Assembly (NCBI GenBank): GCA_963725215.1
Contig: CAVRXQ010000002.1
Span: 248,001 to 312,000, forward strand
From: CAVRXQ01 sp963725215
Lineage (GTDB): Bacteria > Actinomycetota > Acidimicrobiia > Acidimicrobiales > Bog-793
DNA length: 64,000 bases
Direction: 5' to 3'
A program made the position numbers and the translations under genes. Position 1 is the first letter of the stretch. The number at the start of each line of letters is the position of its first letter. A model generated the notes under the pieces. It saw only the letters and a list, made by a program, of their open reading frames with translations, did not search any database and was not told the origin of the DNA. Positions 1 to 8,900 of this stretch are shown piece after piece.

Positions 1-975
1 GAAGTCGAACAGGTTTCCAAACGCTTCGGCGAGACGCTCGCGCTCGATCGCGTCGATCTCACTGCGCAGTCCGGCAAGGTGCTCGCGCTGCTCGGCCCGA
101 ACGGTGCGGGTAAAACCACGCTCGTCCGCATCCTCTCCACGCTGTTGCGACCCGACTCCGGGCACGCTCGGGTCGCCGGCCACGACGTCGTCGAAGACGC
201 CGACGAGGTTCGCTACCTAATCGGTTTCGCCGGACAGTTCGCGGCAGTAGACGAGATGTTGACCGGACGCGAGAACCTCGAACTGGTTGGGCTCTTCTCC
301 CACCTCGACCGGCGCGCCTACCAGCGCAGGGCGGCGCAGGCTCTCGACCGGTTCGGGCTGGCGGTGGTCGGCGATCGCCTCGTCAAGGGATATTCGGGAG
401 GGATGCGTCGACGGCTCGACCTCGCGGCGAGTTTCATCAGCCAGCCCCCGGTGGTCTTTCTCGACGAACCGACCACAGGACTCGACCCGAAGACGAGAAA
501 CGACCTTTGGGCTTACACCGAGAACCTCGTTGCTCAAGGGACAACCGTCTTGTTGACGACGCAGTACATGGATGAGGCCGAGCGGCTCGCTCACATGATC
601 GTCGTCTTAGACGACGGCCGCGTGATCGCGAGCGGTACGGCAAAAAGCTTGAAGGATCAGCTTGGCGGAGACGTCGTCGAAGCGCGCGTCACCTTTGCGG
701 GCGATCTGGAGCGCTCCGCCGCACTCCTCGCGTCGCTCGCCAACGCCGAAGTCCACACGGACACCGAGCGTCAAACCGTAAGCGTTCCGTCGAAGGGCGG
801 AACGCGACTGCTCTTGGAGGCGGGACAGCTCCTTGTAGAGCAAGCGATCCCGGTGGACGACCTCGGGATTCGACGACCGTCCCTCGACGACGTCTTCCTC
901 GCGCTTACAGGTGAGCGGGCACGCGATGGCGAGTCGTCGCTCGGCGAGACATCGCATGAAACGGCGCGCCGATGA
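1..975 (+). CDS. ABC exporter ATP-binding protein, DrrA-like (5' end outside window)
   Basis: Energises an ABC-2 type exporter of the daunorubicin-resistance (DrrA) type. The reading frame is open from base 1, so the true start lies upstream of the window; the first in-window candidate start (GTG, base 79) falls inside the domain and cannot be real. Visible motifs are Walker A (LLGPNGAGKTT, near base 100), the signature YSGGMRRRLDLA (near base 390), Walker B (VVFLDEPTTGLD, near base 455) and the H-loop region, where the usual switch His is Gln in LLTTQYMDEAE. That Gln is typical of the DrrA group. The C-terminal 90 residues match the DrrA C-terminal extension. The last codon overlaps the start of the permease by four bases (ATGA), so the two are probably translationally coupled. 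The substrate (drug, lipid or other) cannot be read from sequence. Confidence 0.93.
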   Translation, partial: EVEQVSKRFGETLALDRVDLTAQSGKVLALLGPNGAGKTTLVRILSTLLRPDSGHARVAGHDVVEDADEVRYLIGFAGQFAAVDEMLTGRENLELVGLFSHLDRRAYQRRAAQALDRFGLAVVGDRLVKGYSGGMRRRLDLAASFISQPPVVFLDEPTTGLDPKTRNDLWAYTENLVAQGTTVLLTTQYMDEAERLAHMIVVLDDGRVIASGTAKSLKDQLGGDVVEARVTFAGDLERSAALLASLANAEVHTDTERQTVSVPSKGGTRLLLEAGQLLVEQAIPVDDLGIRRPSLDDVFLALTGERARDGESSLGETSHETARR

Positions 976-1778
976 ACGCCACGTTGGCGTGGGGAACTTC
1001 GAAAGGTCGTCGGGGCCTTCGCTTCGCGCTGCGCGACACGATCGGGATGACGCGGCGCAACTTGCTGCGGGTCGTTCGAACCCCGATCCTCGTCGTTGTT
1101 AGCGCGTTGCAACCAGCGCTCTTTCTCATTCTGTTTCGATATGTACTCGGCGGCGCGATCGTCATTCCCGGCGAGAGCTATGTGAATTTCGTCGTGCCAG
1201 CGATTTTCTTGGAAGCGGTGATGATCGGTGGCATGACGACCTCGATCAGCATCGCCCAGGACATGAAGAGCGGATTCATTGATCGGTTGCGCAGTCTGCC
1301 GATGGCCCGTTCGGCGGTGCTCGCCGGAAGAACGATCGCCGATCTCAGTCGGAGCGTCTTGTCACTCGCGCTGATGGTCGCCCTCGGCCTCGCAGTGGGT
1401 TTTCGCTTTCACGCTGCAATCCCTTCGATCGTCGCTGGTCTCATGATCGTGGTCGCATTCGGTTACGGGTTTTCGTGGATCTATACCGCTATCGGAATCG
1501 CGGCGAAAGACCCTGAGTCGGCGCAGATCGCCGGCATCCTTCCCTTTTTCATCTTGATGTTCGCGAGCAACGCGATCGTCCCCGTACAGACCATGCCCAG
1601 CTGGTTGCGGTCGTTCGCCAACAACCAACCGTTCAGCGTGACGGTCGACGCCGTACGTGCGCTCCTCGAAGGTGGGCCGGCTGCCCACTTCGTCTGGCAG
1701 TCGCTCACCTGGTCGACGGGGGTGTTCGCTGTCTTTTTCGTTGTCGCCTTGTTCTTGTACCGACGAGACGGCGCTTAG
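972..1778 (+). CDS. ABC-2 type exporter permease, DrrB-like
   Basis: Membrane partner of the preceding ATPase, 268 residues with about six predicted membrane segments (first around residues 40-60, last at about 243-262). The block MTTSISIAQDMKSGFIDRLR (about residues 78-97) is the typical ABC-2/DrrB motif preceding the second membrane segment, followed by LPMARSAVLAGR. The start ATG overlaps the ATPase stop (ATGA), which fixes it well. No downstream gene on this strand is close, so this is the end of a two-gene operon in the visible part. Substrate unknown. Confidence 0.9.
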   Translation: MNATLAWGTSKGRRGLRFALRDTIGMTRRNLLRVVRTPILVVVSALQPALFLILFRYVLGGAIVIPGESYVNFVVPAIFLEAVMIGGMTTSISIAQDMKSGFIDRLRSLPMARSAVLAGRTIADLSRSVLSLALMVALGLAVGFRFHAAIPSIVAGLMIVVAFGYGFSWIYTAIGIAAKDPESAQIAGILPFFILMFASNAIVPVQTMPSWLRSFANNQPFSVTVDAVRALLEGGPAAHFVWQSLTWSTGVFAVFFVVALFLYRRDGA

Positions 1779-1984
1779 GCCGCTGCTGGCGGACGCCGAC
1801 CTGGCGTCGAGACCCCGGTTGGTGGGTGTTCGCGTCGTCGAACTCGTCCAGATCGCGCACACGAGGTGGCGCGAAATGATCAGTCGACCTTCGGCGCCTC
1901 ACGTTGCATGACTCGACCTCAGAACGATTGTTACGACTATGAATCGATCGACGTTTCGAGGAGACATCCGCGGAGGGTCGCGGG
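1779..1984. other. Intergenic, no gene seen
   Basis: About 200 bases after the DrrB-like permease. I see no coding region and no convincing U-tailed hairpin, so the exporter operon terminator is not obvious here. Confidence 0.5.
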
Positions 1985-2035
1985 TACGATGCGCTGGCAC
2001 GGGAAACCGTGCCGGTAACCAGAGAAGGAGTCAGC

Positions 2036-2095
2036 GTGCGAACGAGTGACTCTTCCGAGGAGATGAGTCCGCCGGACCGGGATCGCCCGAGCTAA
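2036..2095 (+). CDS. Possible 19-residue peptide ORF
   Basis: GTG start preceded at five bases by AGAAGGAG, one of the best ribosome binding sites in the window. The product would be a polar, mostly charged peptide starting VRTSDSSEEMSPPD. Its TAA stop (2093-2095) sits inside the four-base loop of the transcription terminator, so translation to the end would run into the terminator stem. No family recognised. The strong ribosome site argues for translation; the tiny size and lack of a downstream partner argue for caution. Confidence 0.35.
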   Translation: MRTSDSSEEMSPPDRDRPS

Positions 2096-2110
2096 GGCTC
2101 GGGCTTTTTT
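2085..2110 (+). terminator. Intrinsic terminator of the small transcript
   Basis: Perfect 8-bp stem GCCCGAGC / GCTCGGGC (2085-2092 and 2097-2104) with loop TAAG, followed by six T. This is among the clearest Rho-independent terminators in the window. Confidence 0.85.
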
Positions 2111-2283
2111 GCGCCTCAAGTGCGAGGTCGCCGGACGGCTAACTGGCGCGAGCGCGACGTGGGCTCGCCGAGACATACCCCGTTCATACCGAGGCAAGCG
2201 ACTAGCGCCGAGGGCCCTTGTCAGATGGCGCATCGACGCCGGCATACCGGAAAGTGAGCAACTTTCTCGGATAATGCGAAAGA

Positions 2284-2312
2284 CACGAGCCGATCAACAC
2301 GATCGGCTCGTG
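2284..2312 (-). terminator. Probable terminator of the minus-strand ABC operon
   Basis: Perfect 12-bp inverted repeat CACGAGCCGATC / GATCGGCTCGTG with a five-base loop, about 80 bases after the stop of the minus-strand permease. Read on the minus strand it is followed by TCTTTCG, a weak U-tract. Confidence 0.6.
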
Positions 2313-2389
2313 CCGCGTTCTGAGCAGCTCAGAGGAACGATGCAGCCGATCAGAGCGCGAGCCCGAGCCGGCAAAACTTGTGCGAACGA

Positions 2390-3532
2390 TCACGCGTCGC
2401 GGGTTTGCATTCTCCATGCGCCGATCACGGTCCAGCCGACGATCCAACCGACGATGACCGCGACCATCGCCCACGTCGGCATCGGCGGGATCCCAAGCGA
2501 GGCGCGGCCACCGAATATCGCGTGCCCCGGACCCCCCTGATTACCCGTGAATGGACCCGCGAGCCCGGCGGGCCGGAGCTGGGTCAATGCGACGCCGACG
2601 ACCAGTCGTTGGCCGTTGATGAAGTACGGAATGACGTGCGCCGCGAGGATCGGCGTCACGATGATCTGTAAGACGATCATCAAGATCGTGGAGATCGTTC
2701 GTTGGCCGGTGAGCGATCCGAGTCCCAGGCCGAAAAGAAATCCAGTGGCGATCACTAGCTCGAGCCACAACCCGATCTTCACCATTTCGTTGATCGGGGG
2801 GTTCAGCTGCGCGATCTCGGCGGATGAGTACGTCGAGTACTCGTTCGACAGCGAGGTTGCCGGAACAGGATGAGCCTTGCCGTTGCGCACAAAGAAACCC
2901 CCGCCGCCAAACGCGTTGGACACCTGACGTGGATGGTCGGCGCGCCAGGTTTCGAACTGATGCTCGTTCAAGTGGAGCGGGATCGAGACGCCGTTCATGT
3001 TCACAGCCTTCGGTTGGGCAGTACCCGCGAAACTCACGACGAGGCAGTTCATCGTGAACCCGATGGCGATTAATGGAATGAGGATCGTGAGGCCCGCTGG
3101 GACCCGCGCGAGGTACAGCGCGACCCGGGAACGCCCGGTGATCACGAGTTGGCGGAAGACGCCTTCTGAGAGGTCGGTCGCACCGAGGGTCGCTCCGACA
3201 GTCGCCGCGATGATGAACCCGAACTCCGCCGTCGGATCGATGAGCGACTGGAAAACGCCCGGACTTCCCGCCGGCCCGTAACTCTTTGGGTCGATCGCGT
3301 GGAATAGCAGCCGGAGGCCGAGAAAGAGGACCGGTAATCCGATCGTCAACAGTCCGACGACGATCATCATCCCCCGCCGCTTGCGCAATTCCAGTCGCTT
3401 CGTTCGGATCATCGCCAACGACGGAATCCACGACGTGAGATGGCTCTCGCGAACATTTCCGCCTCGGAAAGGAAGCGCCGAAGCCGTGTCGTCCAGAGTC
3501 GCTGGATCTATCGCGGTCAGCTGATCGCTCAT
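2390..3532 (-). CDS. ABC-2 family transporter permease
   Basis: A 380-residue integral membrane protein. A cytoplasmic N-terminus with a basic stretch (RTKRLELRKRRG) leads into membrane segment 1 (about residues 55-75). A long extracytoplasmic loop with little hydrophobicity follows segment 3 (about 175-255), and further segments lie near 260-275, 285-305, 315-335 and 355-375. This layout fits ABC-2 permeases that export or sense peptides or lipids (BcrB/lantibiotic-immunity-like). The start ATG overlaps the stop of the upstream ATPase (ATGA), so they form one operon. Substrate not predictable. Confidence 0.8.
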   Translation of the reverse strand: MSDQLTAIDPATLDDTASALPFRGGNVRESHLTSWIPSLAMIRTKRLELRKRRGMMIVVGLLTIGLPVLFLGLRLLFHAIDPKSYGPAGSPGVFQSLIDPTAEFGFIIAATVGATLGATDLSEGVFRQLVITGRSRVALYLARVPAGLTILIPLIAIGFTMNCLVVSFAGTAQPKAVNMNGVSIPLHLNEHQFETWRADHPRQVSNAFGGGGFFVRNGKAHPVPATSLSNEYSTYSSAEIAQLNPPINEMVKIGLWLELVIATGFLFGLGLGSLTGQRTISTILMIVLQIIVTPILAAHVIPYFINGQRLVVGVALTQLRPAGLAGPFTGNQGGPGHAIFGGRASLGIPPMPTWAMVAVIVGWIVGWTVIGAWRMQTRDA

Positions 3533-4848
3533 TCGGACTCTCCGAGTCTGCTCGTGACGGACAGGAACCAGTCCTCGAGCGAAGTTCGGACTTCTCGAAT
3601 CCCGTACACAGAGAATCCGGCCTCAACGAGGCGTCGATTGATCTCGGCGATCATTTCCCTCGACCCGCCATCCGGGAGCAATACGACGACCTCGCGCGCA
3701 TCCGTCGAGACAGAACGGGCGAGCCCCGACTCCTCGATCGTCTGGGCTGCAGCGATCGCATCGGAACTCGAAATGCGCACCTCCACGTTGCCTGCGCCCC
3801 TGATGAGTGTGTCAATCGGGCCCTGGCGGATGACCCGTCCGTGATCGACAATCGCGACGGCGTCGCAGGTTCGTTCGACCTCGTCCAAGAGATGCGACGA
3901 CAAGACGACGGTGCGTCCTTCGTCGACAAGACTCCCGATCATCGTCCGCATCTCTTGCATGCCGGCGGGGTCAAGTCCGTTCATCGGCTCGTCGAGGATC
4001 AAAAGTTGTGGATCGCCGAGGAGGCAACCTGCGACGCCGAGACGCTGTCTCATACCCATCGAGTACGAACCAACTTTGCGGTCTGCGCGATCCGCGAGTC
4101 CGACGCGCGACAACGAAGCGTCGATCCGGCGCTCTGCGCCACCGCCTCTCGCCGCGGCGAGGAGCGCGAGGTTCTCTCTTCCTGTCAAGTGACGGTGGAA
4201 CCGCGGTTCGTCAACGATCGCGCCGACCCGTGCGAGCGCGTCGCGGCGCGCGCGCGGCACCGGGAAACCCAGTAACGCCATCGTGCCTTTGTCGGCCTTC
4301 GTGAGGCCGAGCAATGTTCGGATGAGCGTCGTCTTCCCAGCGCCGTTTGGTCCCAGGTAGCCAAATGCCGATCCCCGCGGAACGAGCAGCTCGACTTCGT
4401 CCACCGCGACCGTGTCGCCGAAACGTTTCGTTAATCCGTGTGTTTCGACTGCCCAATCGCCATCGACGGTCGAAGCCGCCCCATGGCGTCGGATGTTTCG
4501 CATTTCGATGTCGCCGTTGGGAGCACCACCGAGCCGCGTCGGAATCGGCTCGGTCGCCGCGTCGCGCACTCCATGGCCGGCCGGCTCCGCAGCGATTCCA
4601 GAACTGGTTTCCGGCGCGACTTCCTCGATCGGCGCGACCGTGGCGCGAGAAGGCCTCGAAGCGCCAGCGCGACTTACGTCGACGTTGTCGGATTCGTGTT
4701 CCGCCCGAGCGCGTCGCCGGTCGGCCAGACGCACGATCCCGAAAACCACCACCGCGAGGACGACCAGTCCGAGAATGATCGGACCAAATCGCAAGTGGTG
4801 ACCGACGGCGAGCACGGCGCCCGGCTCGATGCTCACTAAAGCCATCAT
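3529..4848 (-). CDS. ABC transporter ATP-binding protein with N-terminal membrane anchor
   Basis: The ATPase domain (from about residue 132) is of the BcrA/CcmA type: Walker A YLGPNGAGKTT, signature YSMGMRQRLGVA, Walker B LLILDEPMNGLDP, H-loop SSHLLDE. The oddity is the first 130 residues: a hydrophobic segment (FGPIILGLVVLAVVVFGIV, about 21-40), a basic stop-transfer RLADRRRAR, then about 90 low-complexity residues rich in Glu, Ala and Pro. ABC ATPases of this class are normally soluble, so this one appears tethered to the membrane. I chose ATG 4848; a TTG at 4887 would add 13 residues. It is translationally coupled to the downstream permease. Family length is usually 230-310 residues against about 439 here. 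Confidence 0.88.
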   Translation of the reverse strand: MMALVSIEPGAVLAVGHHLRFGPIILGLVVLAVVVFGIVRLADRRRARAEHESDNVDVSRAGASRPSRATVAPIEEVAPETSSGIAAEPAGHGVRDAATEPIPTRLGGAPNGDIEMRNIRRHGAASTVDGDWAVETHGLTKRFGDTVAVDEVELLVPRGSAFGYLGPNGAGKTTLIRTLLGLTKADKGTMALLGFPVPRARRDALARVGAIVDEPRFHRHLTGRENLALLAAARGGGAERRIDASLSRVGLADRADRKVGSYSMGMRQRLGVAGCLLGDPQLLILDEPMNGLDPAGMQEMRTMIGSLVDEGRTVVLSSHLLDEVERTCDAVAIVDHGRVIRQGPIDTLIRGAGNVEVRISSSDAIAAAQTIEESGLARSVSTDAREVVVLLPDGGSREMIAEINRRLVEAGFSVYGIREVRTSLEDWFLSVTSRLGESE

Positions 4849-5229
4849 CGTCCGGAATCCCCGCCGCGGTGCCGCGGCGCGCTCCAAGGACTCGGAGCTC
4901 GATCAATGCGCATGGTGATCATCTTGGACCGCGCCCTGTGGTCTGTCGTCATTCTCGAGAACCGAATCGGCGTCATCCTCAAGAACGATCTCGGGCGCGT
5001 GTCACGAGCGCGATCGCGACGAACGAGAGACCGCCACCGAGACGGGCAGTCCAGGGAGGTTTTCAGCTGCATCTCCGTTGCAAGATCACACGACATCGAC
5101 ACGTGACGGTACCGATGGCGCATTCGGCCTGCATCAGCCCCGAGAATGACTTATCTGACGTTGCCCCATCCCCGACCCCCCGCTGACGTTCGAAGCTGGT
5201 GAAATGTTTTCGGTGCGCGGAGGTACGCG
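4849..5229. other. Divergent intergenic region, no gene seen
   Basis: About 380 bases between the minus-strand ABC ATPase and the plus-strand L,D-transpeptidase. It must hold both promoters, but I see no unambiguous -10/-35 pair. Open frames here are short and have no recognisable content. Confidence 0.5.
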
Positions 5230-6417
5230 ATGACCGTTTACCAGGCGCGCCGGCGAGTCGCGCCGGCCTTTTGGATCGGCGCCGTCGTCGTCGTGCTCGT
5301 TGCAGGCGGCGTCGCGGGCGCGCTCATTGCGACTTCGAAGCCGCGGTCACCGTCGCCCCTTCACTCGAAGCGGAACTCCTCGGCCACCTCGAAGGCGGGC
5401 AATTCCTCGAGCACTCCCCCTCCGGCGCTGTCGGTCGTGTCGGTATCGCCGGCGGCGAATGCGGCCAACGTCCCCGGGACCACGACAGTGAGCGTCACCT
5501 TTTCGTCTCCGATTTCCCAAGGCTCGGCGCAACCGGCCTTCAGCCCGAGCGTCCCCGGGTCTTGGAACTCCTCGGGGGATGTGCTCACCTTCACGCCTGC
5601 CGGAGCCTTCGATCCCTCCAGCGAAGTGACACTTACGATTCCAGGAGGGAGCACCGGAGTGCGCAGCTCGAACGGCGCGGTGCTCTCCGGGGACGTCGTC
5701 CAGCGCTTCCGCGTCGCGAGCGGTTCGATCCTTCGCTTGCAGCAATTACTCTCGCTCCTCCAATATTCGCCACTCTCTTGGACGCCGGCGGGGACGACGA
5801 TGGCCCCGAGCGACACCGCCGCTCAAGAGGCTGCCCTCTTCACGCCACCCCAGGGCACGTTCACGTGGATCGACGCGGGTTGGCCAGGAGAACTGCGCAA
5901 ATTGTGGAAGGAAGGGTCCTACAACGTCTTCACGAAGGGTCTCGTCATGTCGTTCCAAGCCGACCACGGCCTCAACCCGAACGGCAACGTCGGCCCGACG
6001 CTCTGGAAGAGTCTCGTCGATGCCCTCGCTGCACACTCGGTCAATAGCGGCGGATACAACTACGCGCTCGCCAACAAGAAGGCTCCAGAGTCCTTCACCA
6101 TCTGGCACGACGGGCACGTCGTCCTGCGCAGCGAGATGAACACGGGGATCGCGAACTCGCCGACGCCGGACGGGAACTTCACCGTCTTTACACGGCTGCG
6201 TACGCAAATTATGCGCGGTACGAATCCCGATGGGTCGAAGTACGCGGATCCCGTGCAGTTCATCGCGTACTTCCATCGCAATGACGCGGTGCACTACATG
6301 GACCGAGCCGACTACGGCATTCCCCAGAGTCTGGGCTGCATCGAGCTCCCCCTGCCCGACGCAGAACGGGCGTGGCCTTTTCTCGCGTACGGCACATTGG
6401 TGAGCATCATCCACTGA
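5230..6417 (+). CDS. L,D-transpeptidase (YkuD) with Ig-like and peptidoglycan-binding domains
   Basis: Predicted to form 3-3 peptide cross-links or otherwise modify peptidoglycan outside the membrane. Layout: N-terminal membrane anchor or signal (about residues 12-34), Ser/Pro-rich linker (36-66), SbsA/Big_5-like Ig domain (about 68-163), peptidoglycan-binding-1-like repeat ending FQADHGLNPNGNVGPTLWKSL (residues 242-262), then the YkuD domain (about 288-395). The catalytic motif is H355...SLGC370; Cys is present, but the usual His before Gly in S/T-H-G-C is Leu. The start is set by GGAGG six bases upstream of ATG. It opens an envelope-related gene block. Confidence 0.87.
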   Translation: MTVYQARRRVAPAFWIGAVVVVLVAGGVAGALIATSKPRSPSPLHSKRNSSATSKAGNSSSTPPPALSVVSVSPAANAANVPGTTTVSVTFSSPISQGSAQPAFSPSVPGSWNSSGDVLTFTPAGAFDPSSEVTLTIPGGSTGVRSSNGAVLSGDVVQRFRVASGSILRLQQLLSLLQYSPLSWTPAGTTMAPSDTAAQEAALFTPPQGTFTWIDAGWPGELRKLWKEGSYNVFTKGLVMSFQADHGLNPNGNVGPTLWKSLVDALAAHSVNSGGYNYALANKKAPESFTIWHDGHVVLRSEMNTGIANSPTPDGNFTVFTRLRTQIMRGTNPDGSKYADPVQFIAYFHRNDAVHYMDRADYGIPQSLGCIELPLPDAERAWPFLAYGTLVSIIH

Positions 6418-6500
6418 GAGACGGCAAGTGAGCGACTCGACTTCGCGTACGCTCAGAGGTCTGACGTAGCCGCCCACTCCGCCGAGGAAGACATCCAGCC

Positions 6501-8777
6501 TTGAATCGATTCTTTGACGCGCTCGGACGCAACGTCGTCCGGTACCGCTACCTCGTCGTTCTCGCTTGGATCGTGCTCATCGTCGTTGCGAGCCGCGCGC
6601 TGCCGTCGCTCGGCAGTGAAGTCAATAACGACAACAGCCAGTTCCTCCCATCCAGCGCACCAAGCTCGATAGCCGCTCATCTCGCTACCCCGATCTTCGG
6701 CAACCCGAACACCACGAGCGATATCGAGGTCGTCGCGGCCCGAAAAACAGGTCGGCTGAATGCAACCGATGATGCAGCGATCGCCAACGAAGCAGCATTG
6801 CTGCGGGCAGTTCCAAGGGTTCAGTCCGTCAGGATCGCAGGGATCTCGAGCGACGGTGAGGCGGCGGAGATCACCGCTCGGGTGCGCGTGAATCAATCCG
6901 ACATCACCCGTCAGAAAACGGTCGTGGACGACGTGATATCGACCTTCCGTCGGGCACACGCGCCGTCGGGCCTGCGCCTAAACGTCGCCGGCACAATCGC
7001 CACCAACGTCGCGAATCAAGCCAGCTCGAACAAGACCGGCGGCAAGACCCAGTCCTTCACCTTCATTTTCATCATCGTCCTTCTCCTCATCGTCTTCCGT
7101 TCCTTGCTCGCCCCGATCCTGACCTTGCTCCCACCCGCGTTTGCACTGCTTGTGTCTGACCGCTTCATCGGCGGGCTCGGCGCACACGGTCTCAAGATCT
7201 CGGAGATCACCCAGCTCCTCCTGATCGTGCTGTTGATCGGCGCGGGAACCGATTACGGGCTTTTCCTCGTCTTTCGCGTCCGAGAAGAGATTCGAGCGGG
7301 ACTCAGCCCGCACGAAGCGGTACGCCATGCGCTTGTTCGCGTCGGCGAGTCCATCAGCGCCTCGGCGGGCACTGTCATCTTCGCCCTGTTGAGCCTGCTC
7401 GTCGCGAGCTTCGGGATTTACAAGGACCTTGGCGTTCCTCTCGCTCTCGGGATCGCGGTGATGCTCCTCGCTGGGCTAACCCTGCTCCCGGCGTTGCTCG
7501 CGATCTTCGGCAAGGCCGCCTTTTGGCCTTCTCCGCTCGACAGCGGCTCGACACGCATCGGAACCTGGGGTCGGGTCGCGTCGCGTCTCGTGCAACGCCC
7601 AGCGGTCACCCTCGCGTTCGGAGTCGTCGTGTTTGGCGCGCTCTCCGCAGCCATCGTCGGCTATCACTCCGGTGGGTTCGGCGGCGCGATCAATGCGCCC
7701 GCGGGCTCGAACGCCGCCGAGGGGAACGCACTCATCGCCCGACACTTCCCCCAGGCGAGCTCGAATCCAGCCAATCTCGTTTTCCGCTATCGCAAGGCGA
7801 TTTGGGACGACCCCCAAGCCGTCAAAGCCGCATCTTTGGTACTGCGCTCGTCTGGACAGTTCCAACAATTCGCCGGGCCCTTCGATCCGAACGGTACGAC
7901 GCTCTCGCCAACCGAATACTCACGGCTCCACGCCGAGCTCGGTCCCCCGTCGCCGCTGCCGGCGGTTTCTGACCCCGCTGCCAATGTCAGCACCTCGATG
8001 TACGACGCCTATCGCGCGTCGCAGGTATTCGTCTCCAAAGACGGTCACACGATTCAATTCGAGGCAACGCTGCGCGTGGGCGGACAGCAAACGACAGCGG
8101 CACTGAACGCGACGCCGAAGATCCGCGCCGTCGTCTCAGAAGCCGCGACACGCTCCGGAGCAGCCGCGAACGGTGTTGCCGGGGAAGCCGCCGCGTTGTA
8201 CGACGTGTCGAGCACGTCGAATCGCGACTTGTTTCACGTCATTCCAATCGCGATCCTGGCGATTGCAGTCCTTCTTGCGCTCGTGCTTCGCAGCGTGATT
8301 GCGCCCCTCTATTTGATCGTCAGCGTGGCGATTTCGTATCTCGCCGCGCTCGGGTTGTGCACGATCCTTTTCATCGACCTCGGCGGGACAGGGGGGCTCA
8401 CGTTCATCCTGCCGTTCTTGATGTTCATCTTCCTCCTCGCTCTCGGCGAGGACTACAACATCCTCGTCATGACGCGCATCCGCGAGGAAGCGCAGGGCCG
8501 ACGACTGCGCGACGCCGTCGTCCGCGCGGTTGGGATGACGGGACCCACCGTGACCGCGGCCGGCGTCGTGCTCGCTGGATCGTTCGCGGTGCTCGCGATC
8601 GTCGCCGGCTCGACGCCCGGAGCGAGCCAGGTGCGCGACATCGGAGTCGGTCTCGCAATCGGCATCTTGATGGACACATTCCTCGTGCGCACGCTGCTTG
8701 TGCCGTCCGTCGTCGCGCTGCTCGGGCGATGGAACTGGTGGCCCGGGCGCATGGGCCGGCAGTCGGCAGAGTCTTGA
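6501..8777 (+). CDS. MMPL/RND family transporter
   Basis: A 758-residue polytopic membrane protein of the MMPL family, which in actinobacteria exports lipids, siderophores and similar compounds using the proton gradient. Two similar halves each have one membrane segment, an extracytoplasmic domain and five more segments. The proton-relay Asp-Tyr pairs are visible in both halves: GAGTDYGLFLVFR (near residue 250) and LGEDYNILVMTR (near residue 652). Start is TTG at 6501 with GAGGAAG about ten bases upstream; no better start is in frame. At 758 residues it is shorter than mycobacterial MmpL (about 950). It lies between wall enzymes and a Ser/Thr kinase, which suggests an envelope lipid as cargo, but that is inference. 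Confidence 0.9.
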   Translation: MNRFFDALGRNVVRYRYLVVLAWIVLIVVASRALPSLGSEVNNDNSQFLPSSAPSSIAAHLATPIFGNPNTTSDIEVVAARKTGRLNATDDAAIANEAALLRAVPRVQSVRIAGISSDGEAAEITARVRVNQSDITRQKTVVDDVISTFRRAHAPSGLRLNVAGTIATNVANQASSNKTGGKTQSFTFIFIIVLLLIVFRSLLAPILTLLPPAFALLVSDRFIGGLGAHGLKISEITQLLLIVLLIGAGTDYGLFLVFRVREEIRAGLSPHEAVRHALVRVGESISASAGTVIFALLSLLVASFGIYKDLGVPLALGIAVMLLAGLTLLPALLAIFGKAAFWPSPLDSGSTRIGTWGRVASRLVQRPAVTLAFGVVVFGALSAAIVGYHSGGFGGAINAPAGSNAAEGNALIARHFPQASSNPANLVFRYRKAIWDDPQAVKAASLVLRSSGQFQQFAGPFDPNGTTLSPTEYSRLHAELGPPSPLPAVSDPAANVSTSMYDAYRASQVFVSKDGHTIQFEATLRVGGQQTTAALNATPKIRAVVSEAATRSGAAANGVAGEAAALYDVSSTSNRDLFHVIPIAILAIAVLLALVLRSVIAPLYLIVSVAISYLAALGLCTILFIDLGGTGGLTFILPFLMFIFLLALGEDYNILVMTRIREEAQGRRLRDAVVRAVGMTGPTVTAAGVVLAGSFAVLAIVAGSTPGASQVRDIGVGLAIGILMDTFLVRTLLVPSVVALLGRWNWWPGRMGRQSAES

Positions 8778-8900
8778 ACGCGCCTTCGCCACACAGGCGC
8801 CGGCCCGCGACGACGTGGCTTGCGCAGTTCATAACATTGCCATCACATTTCACTTTCGCCCCAATGCCAACAACAACCGCTAGGATCAGAGCGATCTGCG

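Larger units (their letters stand above)
1985..2110 (+). ncRNA. Candidate small transcript with promoter, 5' hairpin, mini-ORF and terminator
   Basis: A self-contained unit in a 600-base gap. A -10-like TACGAT (1985-1990) has GAGACA (1961-1966) upstream at 18-base spacing. From the predicted start near 1996-1997 the RNA would open directly with a perfect hairpin GGCACGG-GAAA-CCGTGCC (1996-2013), then GGTAACC, a strong Shine-Dalgarno (AGAAGGAG) and a 19-codon ORF. It ends in a perfect intrinsic terminator. No gene follows on this strand, so it is not an attenuator for anything visible. It may be a regulatory RNA, a small-peptide mRNA, or both. I could not match it to a known riboswitch or RNA family by eye. 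Confidence 0.45.

Noticed and set aside
1985..2110. c-di-GMP, cobalamin or 6C-type RNA
   Set aside because: The GGAAAC-like loop and hairpins do not match the known cores of these families.
2541..3626. A 361-residue open frame on the minus strand overlapping the ABC permease in another frame
   Set aside because: Arg/Pro-rich, no domain, and incompatible with the hydrophobic permease in the correct frame.
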